9,403 nucleotides of DNA from CANKHA01 sp034668825 (GCA_034668825.1 JAXDOR010000086.1:1-9403); one strand, 5' to 3'. Counted from the first letter of the stretch, positions 1-5,446 are shown. Notes: generated from the sequence alone by a model not told the origin. A program made the numbers and translations.

Positions 1-672
1 CGGAAAGCGCACGATCTCAAGATCGTTCTGCGCGGCAACCGCGGCGGACAGATAAACCACGCCGGCATTGGCTTTGCCTTCGCGCACCGCCTTCACGGTG
101 TCGGGCACCGAGTTCTCCTTGGCCGCATCGTCGATGATTTTCTGCGCCAGCTCCGGCTTTCCTTCCAGGTTGGTGGCGCGCTTGATGAAGTCGATGGTGC
201 GGGCGGTGCCGAGATCCTTCTCGCCGGCGATGCGCGCGAATTTCACCTCCGGCTTGGCCAGATCGGACACCTGGCGGATGCCGAGCGGATTTCCTTTCGG
301 CGTAACGATCACCATCTCGTTGGCGGAAAAGACCACGTACCACGCGGCGGCGTCCTCGCTGGTGCCGGCGACTTTCTTGCCCATCAGGTCCTCGTCGATG
401 ACGGCGGGGGACGACGGCGCGAAGACATCGCAGACATCGCCCTTGAGGATGCGCTCGGCGAGTGCCTTGGAGGTGCCGGAGGTGAGATTGAGGGTGACGC
501 CCGCGTTCTTCGCCTCGAAGGCTTTTTTCAGCGCGGCCATGGGACCGGCGAGCGAATCGGCATGGAATATTTCGATGGCGGCCGCCTTCGCGCCGGCGAC
601 AGGGAGCATCGAAACGGCGCTGCCAAGGCAGATCAAGGCGGCGAAACGGGCGATGGAAGGAAAACGCTGCAT
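1..672 (-). CDS. modA: Molybdate/tungstate-type ABC transporter substrate-binding protein (ModA-like), 3' end outside window
   Basis: Periplasmic binding protein expected to capture molybdate or tungstate for an ABC importer. The ATG at 672-670 opens 224 codons without a stop, continuing past the left edge. Residues 1-31 form a signal peptide: basic start (MQRF..R), hydrophobic stretch AALICLGSAVSMLPVAG, probable cleavage after AKA/A. The mature part carries family signatures: IEIFHADSLAGPM (33-45, first oxyanion-binding loop, as in ModA AASL and WtpA AGSL), SGTSKALAERI (65-75), DVFAPSSP (82-89), NEMVIVTPKGNP (118-129) and DTVKAVREGKANAGVVYLS (191-209). ModA proteins are about 230-260 residues, so little is missing. 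The FHADSL variant leans toward the WtpA/tungstate side, so the ligand is open. The ribosome site is a modest GGGGG five bases before ATG. A GC-rich repeat ends just upstream. Permease and ATPase genes would lie beyond the edge. Family confidence is high, oxyanion choice low. Confidence 0.88.
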   Translation of the reverse strand, partial: MQRFPSIARFAALICLGSAVSMLPVAGAKAAAIEIFHADSLAGPMAALKKAFEAKNAGVTLNLTSGTSKALAERILKGDVCDVFAPSSPAVIDEDLMGKKVAGTSEDAAAWYVVFSANEMVIVTPKGNPLGIRQVSDLAKPEVKFARIAGEKDLGTARTIDFIKRATNLEGKPELAQKIIDDAAKENSVPDTVKAVREGKANAGVVYLSAAVAAQNDLEIVRFP

Positions 673-675
673 CGG

Positions 676-1110
676 CTACCCCCGGCTGACGAGCGAGAGC
701 TTGGCGAAGCGGCCAATCTCGCGCGCGCAGGCTACACCATGGGCGAAGAGGCGAGAAGCCAACCTCCAGCGTTCTCGCGGCGCGTTTTTGCGTCCGAGGT
801 TTGAGGAATCCCTCTCGAAGAAAGAGAGGGGGACGGCGCGCCGGGTGGCGCAACCAATCCTTATGGGCACGCACCCTTTGGAGGGGTGCGTGGCGCCTCC
901 CGGCGCGCCGTCCGGCGTTCTCCTTCGGCACCGGTCCGCGCTCACTGGGGTACGGCCGTCTGAGGCCTGCCAGCTGCGTGCTCCCGCGCTCGGGTCCTAG
1001 TGCCCGAGGGTCGGAGTCCGGCGCCGCCCGAGCGCGTGGCCTGCTCACCACGCCCGCGGGCGCCGGCCCGATCCACACGAGCCGGCGCAACCGGTTCGCG
1101 TCCCTCATGG
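676..1110. repeat. GC-rich, hairpin-rich block, probably a dispersed repeat, between modA and the toxin-antitoxin pair
   Basis: No convincing gene is seen in these 435 bases. The block is extremely GC-rich, is open in several frames on both strands, and folds strongly: CCCTCTC/GAGAGGG (810-816 and 824-830), a perfect 15-bp arm pair (831-845 and 899-913), and an inner 9-bp stem (868-876 and 884-892). The open frames give basic, low-complexity peptides such as RRTPDGAPGGATHPSKG, a type often seen as spurious small proteins in Bradyrhizobium-like genomes; that is recollection, not a search. One minus frame (945-676) stops three bases before the modA ATG. It could be a repeat element, a structured 5' leader of the modA transcript, or a non-coding RNA. 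Confidence 0.55.
831..913. repeat. Large perfect-arm palindrome with a nested hairpin
   Basis: The arms GGACGGCGCGCCGGG (831-845) and CCCGGCGCGCCGTCC (899-913) are exact reverse complements over 15 bp. After one mismatch the pairing continues through GGCGC (847-851) with GCGCC (893-897). Inside lies a second perfect stem, CACGCACCC (868-876) with GGGTGCGTG (884-892), closed by a 7-base loop. The two-storey hairpin would be very stable as RNA on either strand. No U-run follows, so it is not a standard terminator. Confidence 0.8.
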
Positions 1111-1125
1111 GAGCGGGCAGGAATG

Positions 1126-1154
1126 TGTATATAATCCTATAGGAATATTGTCAA
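1126..1154 (-). promoter_or_regulatory. Predicted leftward sigma-70-type promoter with a palindrome in its spacer
   Basis: On the minus strand a perfect TTGACA -35 hexamer (1154-1149) is followed after exactly 17 bases by TATACA (1131-1126), a 4/6 match to the -10 consensus. The spacer is nearly filled by a dyad: a perfect 10-bp core TCCTATAGGA (1135-1144) extended to 18 bp (1131-1148) with one mismatched pair. An operator there would block polymerase directly. The predicted start near 1119 lies just before the GC-rich block, and the next convincing gene in that direction is modA. Promoter and repressor site are both predictions. Confidence 0.55.
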
Positions 1155-1169
1155 GCTCTGCCTTAAATA

Positions 1170-1198
1170 TTTACGAGGTGATATCATTTTGATATCAT
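1170..1198 (+). promoter_or_regulatory. Predicted promoter and operator of the toxin-antitoxin operon
   Basis: TTTACG (1170-1175) and TATCAT (1193-1198, 5/6 match to the -10 consensus) are separated by 17 bases. Two copies of the self-complementary octamer TGATATCA (1179-1186 and 1190-1197) start 11 bp apart, about one helical turn, and the second covers most of the -10 box. Ribbon-helix-helix antitoxins of VapBC/FitAB operons bind such paired sites in their own promoter, so this is the likely autoregulatory operator. The start site would fall near 1205, leaving a leader of about 25 bases. Confidence 0.6.
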
Positions 1199-1230
1199 CA
1201 CGGCAGCCTGGCGAGCGAGAAGGAAAAACC

Positions 1231-1473
1231 ATGACCGACATCCTGGTACGCAATGTCGACGAAGACACGGCCCGGCGGCTGAAGGAAAAGGCGGCGGCGA
1301 GGGGCACTTCTCTAAACGAAACCGCGCGCGAGGCACTTACCGCTTTCGTGACCCAGGACAAGGCCGAACTTTGGGCCAAAGCCGACCGGCTTCGCGCGAA
1401 GATTGGAAAAGTCACTGGCGATTCCACGAAACTGATCCGGGAAGACCGGGATAACGACGAGCCCTACCGGTGA
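1231..1473 (+). CDS. vapB: FitA/VapB-type ribbon-helix-helix antitoxin
   Basis: An 80-residue antitoxin expected to bind and inhibit the PIN-domain nuclease encoded next, and to repress the operon. The N-terminal half has the ribbon-helix-helix pattern of FitA-like antitoxins: strand ILVRNVDED (4-12), helix TARRLKEKAAARG, turn, then the TSLNETAREAL helix. The C-terminal third is charged and ends DRDNDEPYR, the kind of flexible tail that enters the toxin active site. I chose the ATG at 1231 because GAGAAGGA (1217-1224) precedes it at good spacing and the protein then begins exactly like the family; an in-frame ATG at 1189 lies inside the predicted operator and lacks such support. The stop TGA overlaps the toxin start in a GTGA arrangement, pointing to translational coupling. 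VapB versus FitA naming is uncertain; the family is clear. Confidence 0.9.
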   Translation: MTDILVRNVDEDTARRLKEKAAARGTSLNETAREALTAFVTQDKAELWAKADRLRAKIGKVTGDSTKLIREDRDNDEPYR

Positions 1474-1874
1474 CTCTGGTCATCGACGCGAGCATTGCCG
1501 CCAAGTGGGTGTTGCCGGAGCATGGCACCGATCTCGCGGTGGCTTTGCGCAATGGAAGCGACGAACTGATCGCGCCGGCCTTCATCGTCGCTGAGATCGG
1601 CAACGCTGTTTGGAAACGCGCGCTGCGGAATGAACTTTCGCTGGAGGAAGCCGTCAGTGCCGTTGGGATCGCGGCGGGCCTGATGACAAGACTTGTCCCG
1701 CTTGAAGGCCTCTCCGCGCGGGCAATGGAAATCGCCATCCAATTGCGCCATCCGATCTACGACTGCTTCTATCTCGCGCTTGCCGAGCGCGAACGCGCGC
1801 CGATCGTCAGCGCGGACGTCAAGCTGCTCGCGGCGGCGAAGAAGATGAAGGGAGTGGTGGGAAGGAAGTTGTGA
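1470..1874 (+). CDS. vapC: VapC/FitB-type PIN-domain ribonuclease toxin
   Basis: A 134-residue PIN-domain toxin, a Mg-dependent endoribonuclease held inactive by the preceding antitoxin. The four acidic active-site residues are visible: D6 in VIDASIAAKWV, E42 in VAEIGNAVWKRA, D98 in HPIYDCFYLALAE and D116 in SADVKLL. The length matches full-size VapC proteins (about 130-140 residues), so it looks intact and potentially active. Translation starts at GTG (1470-1472), overlapping the antitoxin stop by 4 bases; the upstream coding end acts as the initiation region. The RNA target of VapC toxins (initiator tRNA, other tRNAs or the rRNA sarcin-ricin loop) cannot be read from sequence. Eight bases after the stop a palindromic repeat begins, which may help end the transcript. 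Confidence 0.93.
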   Translation: MTLVIDASIAAKWVLPEHGTDLAVALRNGSDELIAPAFIVAEIGNAVWKRALRNELSLEEAVSAVGIAAGLMTRLVPLEGLSARAMEIAIQLRHPIYDCFYLALAERERAPIVSADVKLLAAAKKMKGVVGRKL

Positions 1875-1881
1875 GGACGTC

Positions 1882-1967
1882 GTCATGGCCGGGCTCGTCC
1901 CGGCCATACACGTCTTGGTGTGCCAGCAATCGAAGACGTGGATTCCCGGCACAAGGCCGGGCATGAC
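1882..1967. repeat. REP-like palindromic element, family A, copy 1 (MAGLVPAIHV...GMT type)
   Basis: The element begins GTCATGGCCGGGCTCGTCCC and ends with the inverse, ...GGCCGGGCATGAC, over 86 bp. A second copy is at 5447-5535. The ends are inverted repeats and the interior contains CACGTCTT/AAGACGTG as an inner stem. When translated it gives the MAGLVPAIHV and RPGMT peptides that recur in Rhizobiales annotations; it should not be called as a gene. Confidence 0.8.
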
Positions 1968-1973
1968 TGTAAG

Positions 1974-1993
1974 TCTCTCTCTCTCTGTCTCTC
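1974..1993. repeat. Short TC dinucleotide run
   Basis: Thirteen bases of alternating TC (1974-1986) are broken by one G and followed by six more TC-type bases. The run lies between two palindromic repeats and in no gene, so slippage here would have no evident coding effect. Confidence 0.6.
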
Positions 1994-1995
1994 GG

Positions 1996-2087
1996 CCTCA
2001 TGGTGAGGAGCACGCGAAGCGTGCGTCTCGAACCATGTGGTCGCCCTCGTCCTTCGAGACGGCGCTTCGCGCCTCCTCAGGATGAGG
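1996..2087. repeat. REP-like palindromic element, family B, copy 1 (SSFETALRASSG type)
   Basis: The ends are CCTCATGGTGAGGAG (1996-2010) and CTCCTCAGGATGAGG (2073-2087), with inner blocks CGTCTCGAA and CCTTCGAGACG pairing with each other and a small CACGC/GCGTG stem. A second copy of the same architecture is at 4936-5034. It is non-coding; the open frames across it are spurious. Confidence 0.75.
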
Positions 2088-2099
2088 GCGGAAGAAAGC

Positions 2100-2198
2100 T
2101 CACCCCCGCTTGCAGTTATATGCGTCCGCCGCGATCACCTCCCACACGCCATTGACCTTGTAGGCATCGCTGTTGCTGAAGGCCTGCACGGCGGCGCG
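2100..2198 (-). pseudogene. Broken 3' fragment of a yciI gene
   Basis: These 99 bases align without gaps to the last 99 bases of the intact yciI at 4300-4398, at an exact 2200-bp offset, with 12 mismatches (about 88 percent). The stop codon TGA (2102-2100) is kept. Translated, the fragment gives AAVQAFSNSDAYKVNGVWEV and ends AYNCKRG against AYNRKRG in the full gene, 25 of 31 residues identical. Homology stops sharply at 2198/2199; beyond it there is no YciI N-terminus, only the end of the ligase gene, whose stop (2205-2203) is four bases away and in another frame. The fragment has no start or ribosome site and is a relic of duplication or recombination. Confidence 0.85.
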
Positions 2199-2202
2199 TC
2201 GT

Positions 2203-3369
2203 TTATGCCGCGCGGATGACGGACGAACTGTCGTCCTCGCCGGAGATGAAGTCGCCGGCCTCGGTGCATATGCGCAACCACTTGGAGACCTCGCGCATGG
2301 CCTGGGTGGGCGTGCGGCCCGCCTTACGCAGTGCGTGATAGAGATCGAGCTGGCGGTGCGCCGAGGTGCCGCGCTTGGCGATGTGGCGCAGGTGTTCGAC
2401 TTCCGCCTCGAGCCCAAGCTCGGCGATGTCGTCGCTCACCAGCGCGATGGTGTCCTCCAGCAGTTGCTTGAACGGTTTGGCCTCACGGGTGTCGAGATCA
2501 ACATAAGTGCCGTCGGTGCCGTAGCGCTGCGCGCGCCAGCGGTTTTCCTCCGCGAGCGCCCGCGCCACGGCGGAAAATTCCGCATTGATCTCGCGGTCGC
2601 GGGCCACGCGCCGCACCAGCGCGCGATAGAGCGAGGCGATGGCGACGGCGTCGTCGATGGCGGTGCAGCAGTCGGTCAAGCGCAGTTCCAGCGTCGGGTG
2701 CCGGAGCGATGGCCGCAGCGCCCACCAAACATAGGTGGAGTCCGCGATGATCTTGGCGTCCACCAGCGCCTGAACGTAAGCCTCGTATTCCTCGAGGCTC
2801 TGGAACATTTCCGGAAAGCCGGTGCGCGGCAGCGCGTCGTTGACGGCGTTGCGATAGCCCAGCAGCCCGGTTTCGCAACCCGCCCAGAACGGCGAGGAGG
2901 TGGACAGCGCAAGCAAGAGCGGCAGGAAGGGCACGATGCGGTGCATGATGCCGACGCGCAAATCTGGGTCCGGCACTTCCACATGGACGTGGAGACCGCA
3001 AAGGGCATTGCCGGTCCCGAGCATGCCGAGGTCGCTCACGACTTTTGAATAGCGCCGCTTGCGGGTGATGCGCTGCTTGTGCGGCAGCGCCAGCGGATGC
3101 GTGCCGGCGGCGATAATGCCCACGCCAAACTCCCGTCCGGTATCGGCGAGCATGGCGCGGAAGCGCTGCAACTCCTCGCGGGCATCGTCCGGCGTCTGCA
3201 TCGGCACCGTCGCCACTTCGATCTGCGATTGCAGCAGTTCGGGCATCAGTTGCTCGCCGATTTTCTTCGAGGCGGCCTTCATGAAGGCGGCCGGCAGCTC
3301 CCGCACCGCCGCGGTGCGGCGGTTGACGACGAAATACTCTTCCTCCATGCCGAAACGGTACTTATGCAT
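2203..3369 (-). CDS. YbdK-type carboxylate-amine ligase (glutamate-cysteine ligase family 2)
   Basis: An ATP-dependent ligase of the GCS2 family, relatives of which join the glutamate gamma-carboxyl group to an amine; E. coli YbdK shows weak glutamate-cysteine ligase activity. The 388 residues are full length for the family (about 370-400). Signatures: FGMEEEYFVV (6-15, metal/ATP-binding acidic motif), LLQSQIEVATVP (45-56), AAGTHPLA (87-94), GLHVHVEVPD (125-134), the WWALRPS and HPTLELRLTDCC strands (215-235), and RWRAQRYG (277-284). The ATG at 3369 follows AAGGG, which overlaps the stop of the amidotransferase upstream; only 9 bases separate the two genes, so they form one operon. The true amine or amino-acid substrate is unknown. 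With a glutamine-amidotransferase-type hydrolase as partner, a gamma-glutamyl amide is the natural guess, but no sequence feature fixes it. Confidence 0.9.
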   Translation of the reverse strand: MHKYRFGMEEEYFVVNRRTAAVRELPAAFMKAASKKIGEQLMPELLQSQIEVATVPMQTPDDAREELQRFRAMLADTGREFGVGIIAAGTHPLALPHKQRITRKRRYSKVVSDLGMLGTGNALCGLHVHVEVPDPDLRVGIMHRIVPFLPLLLALSTSSPFWAGCETGLLGYRNAVNDALPRTGFPEMFQSLEEYEAYVQALVDAKIIADSTYVWWALRPSLRHPTLELRLTDCCTAIDDAVAIASLYRALVRRVARDREINAEFSAVARALAEENRWRAQRYGTDGTYVDLDTREAKPFKQLLEDTIALVSDDIAELGLEAEVEHLRHIAKRGTSAHRQLDLYHALRKAGRTPTQAMREVSKWLRICTEAGDFISGEDDSSSVIRAA

Positions 3370-3378
3370 ACGAGACCC

Positions 3379-4152
3379 TTACGAAGCGATGGCGAGTTGC
3401 TTGCGCGCGGCATAATCATGCACCGCGGCGGCGAAGGCGCGCAGGATCGCGTGAGACACCGCGTCCCGCTCCGCCCAATATTCCGGATGAAAGACCACGC
3501 CGAGCGCGAAACCTTTCGCGCCGCTGACGGTCACGGCTTCCACAGTCCCGTCATCCGCCGTGGCCTCGACCACGAGGTTGGGTGCGAGATTATCGATGAG
3601 CTGGCTATGCAGCGAATTCACCTGCACGTGCTCGGCACCGAGAACAGCCGCGAGCTTGCCGCCGGGCGTGACGTTAAGCGGCTGGCGGATGCGGTAGCGC
3701 TCGTCTTCGGTTTTGGCGGATTCCGGCGTGCCATGCTTTGCCTCTTCCGGCAGATCCTCGGGCTCGGTCTTCAGGCTGCCGCCGAGCGCGACATTGAGTT
3801 CCTGGAATCCGCGGCAGGTCATCAGGATGGGAATGCCGCGCGCAAGCGCCGCGCGGATCAGCGGCAAGCTGGTGGCGTCGCGCGCGGGGTCGAAAGGCTC
3901 GTCCTTCTCCGTCGGCTCGCGGCCGTAGCGCGCCGGATGCACGTTGCTCAAGCCGCCGGGCACGAAGACGCCGGCGACCCGGCGCAACAGCGCGTCGATG
4001 TCGAGTTGCTCGCCGAGCGGAGGAATGACGAGCGGAATGGCGCCAGTGATCCGCGCGATCGCGTCAACGGGGGCGGTTTCGATCGTGTATTTTTTCTGTT
4101 CGCCCACGGTCTGCATGTCCGCGGGCAAAGCGATGATCGCGTCGAGTTGCAA
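3379..4152 (-). CDS. Class I glutamine amidotransferase-like gamma-glutamyl hydrolase (peptidase C26, PuuD-like)
   Basis: A cytoplasmic Cys-His-Glu hydrolase of the C26 family, members of which cleave gamma-glutamyl amides such as gamma-glutamyl-GABA. The 257 residues match family length. The nucleophile elbow is MTCRGFQELNVALGG with C113; VNSLHSQLID (178-187) is the conserved His-containing loop; GVVFHPEYW (218-226) supplies H222 and E224. The FVPGGLSNVHPARYG segment (63-77) is the substrate-side loop typical of PuuD relatives. The start is a TTG (4152-4150): AAGGAGG lies four bases upstream, the N-terminus IIALPADMQTVGEQ aligns with the family, and no in-frame ATG or GTG exists nearby upstream. 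The ligase follows after 9 bases. A 7-bp dyad (4203-4224) lies upstream as a possible operator. Family assignment is firm; the physiological substrate is not known. Confidence 0.9.
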   Translation of the reverse strand: MQLDAIIALPADMQTVGEQKKYTIETAPVDAIARITGAIPLVIPPLGEQLDIDALLRRVAGVFVPGGLSNVHPARYGREPTEKDEPFDPARDATSLPLIRAALARGIPILMTCRGFQELNVALGGSLKTEPEDLPEEAKHGTPESAKTEDERYRIRQPLNVTPGGKLAAVLGAEHVQVNSLHSQLIDNLAPNLVVEATADDGTVEAVTVSGAKGFALGVVFHPEYWAERDAVSHAILRAFAAAVHDYAARKQLAIAS

Positions 4153-4202
4153 AACGCCTCCTTGACTTCCACCATTGGTGCTCGCGGGGCTTTGCGCATG
4201 CC

Positions 4203-4224
4203 CATTGATCGCGAGCTATCAATG
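4203..4224. promoter_or_regulatory. Possible operator upstream of the amidotransferase-ligase operon
   Basis: CATTGAT (4203-4209) and ATCAATG (4218-4224) form a perfect 7-bp dyad around an 8-base GC-rich spacer, about 50 bases before the TTG start. On the minus strand TTGAAT (4243-4238) lies 17 bases from GATAGC (4220-4215), a weak promoter pair whose -10 box falls in the dyad. That suggests repression by a dimeric regulator. Both promoter and operator are predictions. Confidence 0.4.
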
Positions 4225-4299
4225 CCGTTGTGTGGGAATTCAAGCGCGGCGCGAGGTTTTGGTTCCTGTGTAGCCAAGCCGACGTAAACTTAAGCGCCA

Positions 4300-4587
4300 T
4301 CAGCCTCGCTTGCGGTTATAGGCATGCACCTCGATCACCTCCCACACCCCGTTGACCTTGTAGGGATCGCTGTTGGTGAAGGCCTGCACGGCGGCGCGGT
4401 CCCTGGCCTCGACCAGGAAGAGTGACCCGATCGGCGTCTCGCCGTCGTCGGCGACCAGCGGCCCCGCCGTCACCACCCTGACGTGGTGCTTGTCGGACTC
4501 ATCGAGATGGACGCGGTGGTCGCGATAGAATTTGGCGCGCGTCTTGATCGCGTCCTTCTTGTCCATGGCGTGAATGACGAAGAGCAT
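4300..4587 (-). CDS. YciI family protein
   Basis: A 95-residue protein of the YciI/YCII fold, a ferredoxin-like alpha-beta domain that dimerises; characterised members include dehydrochlorinases and small stress-linked proteins, but most have no known reaction. Typical features: N-terminal strand MLFVIHAMDK, basic helix with RDHRVHLDE (22-30), AGPLVADDGETPIGSLFLVEA (41-61, the central hairpin), and NSDPYKVNGVWEVIEV (72-87) with the family DP motif. The ATG at 4587 has GGGAG about nine bases upstream. The gene is divergent from the DUF3297 gene (84 bases between starts) and 147 bases from the amidotransferase, so it may or may not be in that operon. A decayed copy of its last 99 bases lies at 2100-2198. 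Family membership is firm; no function can be given. Confidence 0.88.
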   Translation of the reverse strand: MLFVIHAMDKKDAIKTRAKFYRDHRVHLDESDKHHVRVVTAGPLVADDGETPIGSLFLVEARDRAAVQAFTNSDPYKVNGVWEVIEVHAYNRKRG

Positions 4588-4671
4588 GGCAAAACTCCCG
4601 GCGCTGAAATCCTGGAAGGCTATGCTAACCTCCTGGCGCCATTAAGTCCCCTGCAAATCGAAAGCCTTGCC

Positions 4672-4917
4672 ATGAGCGACACCCTGCCCGACCGCCTCTG
4701 CAACGACCCGGACAGCCCCTATTACGACGAGGAGGTGCTTAAGCGCGACGTCGGCATCCGCTTCGCCGGCAAGGAGAAGACCAACGTCGAGGAATATTGC
4801 GTCAGCGAAGGCTGGATCCGCGTCGTGGCGGGCGCGGCCAAGGACCGCTTCGGCAAGCCGCTGACCATCAAGCTCAAGGGGCCGGTGGAGCCTTATTTCC
4901 GGGAGAAGAAGGAATAG
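4672..4917 (+). CDS. DUF3297 family protein
   Basis: An 81-residue cytoplasmic protein of unknown function, matching the DUF3297 family, which is common in alphaproteobacteria and some gammaproteobacteria as a stand-alone single-domain protein. Recognisable segments are MSDTLPDRLCNDPDSPYY at the start, GIRFAGKEKTNVEEYCVSEG in the middle, GWIRVVAGAAKDRFGKPLT, and LKGPVEPYF near the end. Length and both ends agree with the family, so the gene is complete. I chose the ATG at 4672, not an upstream in-frame start at 4483, because the longer version runs antisense through yciI and family members begin MSDxLPDRL. Ribosome-site signal is weak (GAAAG about eight bases upstream). A palindromic repeat follows 18 bases after the stop. 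No operon partner is visible. Confidence 0.88.
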   Translation: MSDTLPDRLCNDPDSPYYDEEVLKRDVGIRFAGKEKTNVEEYCVSEGWIRVVAGAAKDRFGKPLTIKLKGPVEPYFREKKE

Positions 4918-4935
4918 AAGCCCGTTGCCCTCCGT

Positions 4936-5034
4936 CCTCATCCTGAGGAGCGGTCCAAAGGACCGCGTCTCGAAGGACGAGGACGGCCTTCATCCTTCGA
5001 GACGCGTTGCTTCGCAACGCTCCTCAGGATGAGG
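4936..5034. repeat. REP-like palindromic element, family B, copy 2
   Basis: CCTCATCCTGAGGAGC (4936-4951) at one end and GCTCCTCAGGATGAGG (5019-5034) at the other are perfect 16-bp inverted arms. Interior blocks GCGTCTCGAAGGA and TCCTTCGAGACGC also pair, and GGTCCAAAGGACC and GCGTTGCTTCGCAACGC form side hairpins. It lies between two converging genes and could fold at the 3' end of either transcript. Confidence 0.85.
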
Positions 5035-5058
5035 TGAGAGAGCGGCGCGGCAACCGCC

Positions 5059-5406
5059 TCAATGCAGCGTCGGCCGGTCGCTCACCAGGCGCAGAGGCAT
5101 TCCGCCGATCAACTCGGCGCGGCGGGCTCGCGCGGCCTGCAACTCCGCCGCCGCCTGCTTCGCCGTCGAGTCATTGGAGCCGAGCATGACCACGCCGCCC
5201 AGCACGGCGACGATGGCGGTGCAGAGCGCGACCGGACCGAAGGCGATCACGCCCAACGCGCCGGCAACAACAAGAGCGCCGCCCACCACCACCGCCAGGC
5301 GCCCGGCCAGAATGAACTTGCGGCAGCTTTCGATCGTCGCGGCGAGCCGCTCGATCTGCGCTTCGAGATGGTCGATCTGGTCGCGGGGGTCGGCGTCGTC
5401 GTCCAT
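5059..5406 (-). CDS. Small two-helix membrane protein of unknown function
   Basis: A 115-residue protein I cannot assign to a characterised family. It has an acidic, coiled-coil-like N-terminus (DQIDHLEAQIERLAATIE, 9-26), two adjacent hydrophobic segments (about 33-56 and 59-76, rich in V, G, A), a GSNDSTAKQAAAELQAARA segment (77-95) and a short polar tail. The layout suggests a helical hairpin in the inner membrane with both ends on the same side. I start it at the ATG at 5406: the same frame stays open to 5532 only because it crosses a palindromic repeat, so the longer version would have a repeat-encoded N-terminus. No good Shine-Dalgarno sequence precedes 5406, which weakens the start call. 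Similar coiled-coil plus GSNxST proteins occur as hypotheticals in Bradyrhizobium-like genomes (recollection). Confidence 0.68.
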   Translation of the reverse strand: MDDDADPRDQIDHLEAQIERLAATIESCRKFILAGRLAVVVGGALVVAGALGVIAFGPVALCTAIVAVLGGVVMLGSNDSTAKQAAAELQAARARRAELIGGMPLRLVSDRPTLH

Positions 5407-5446
5407 TGACACATATCCGGTCGAGCTTGGACATAATGCAAGTTTC

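Noticed and set aside
676..945. 89-codon minus frame ending just before modA, considered as a leader or coupled gene
   Set aside because: It lies in the hairpin-rich repeat, has no ribosome site that stands out, and reads as a basic peptide of the type produced by repeats. Kept as an observation on the repeat, not as a gene.
17..1108. Open frame of 363 codons on the minus strand
   Set aside because: It runs through the GC-rich repeat and then out of frame through modA; the modA frame has a signal peptide and family motifs, this one has only basic low-complexity sequence.
1130..1135. Perfect TATAAT on the plus strand as a promoter for the toxin-antitoxin operon
   Set aside because: No -35-like hexamer lies 16-18 bases upstream, and the 1170-1198 pair is closer to the gene and overlaps the paired operator. 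The same bases fit better in the leftward promoter and its palindrome.
1885..2085. Small plus-strand frame beginning MAGLVPAIHV
   Set aside because: It spans two palindromic repeats whose translated form recurs as a spurious protein in this bacterial group.
1996..2087. CRISPR array suspected from repeated palindromes
   Set aside because: The repeats are isolated or paired with inverted arms, not regularly spaced identical units with spacers, and no cas gene is present.
2173..3048. Open frame of 291 codons on the plus strand
   Set aside because: It is antisense to the YbdK-type ligase and shows no recognisable motif.
3079..4287. Open frame of 402 codons on the plus strand
   Set aside because: It is antisense to the amidotransferase and part of the ligase, both of which have catalytic motifs. 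The predicted protein is rich in Arg, His and Ala and looks like mirror translation.
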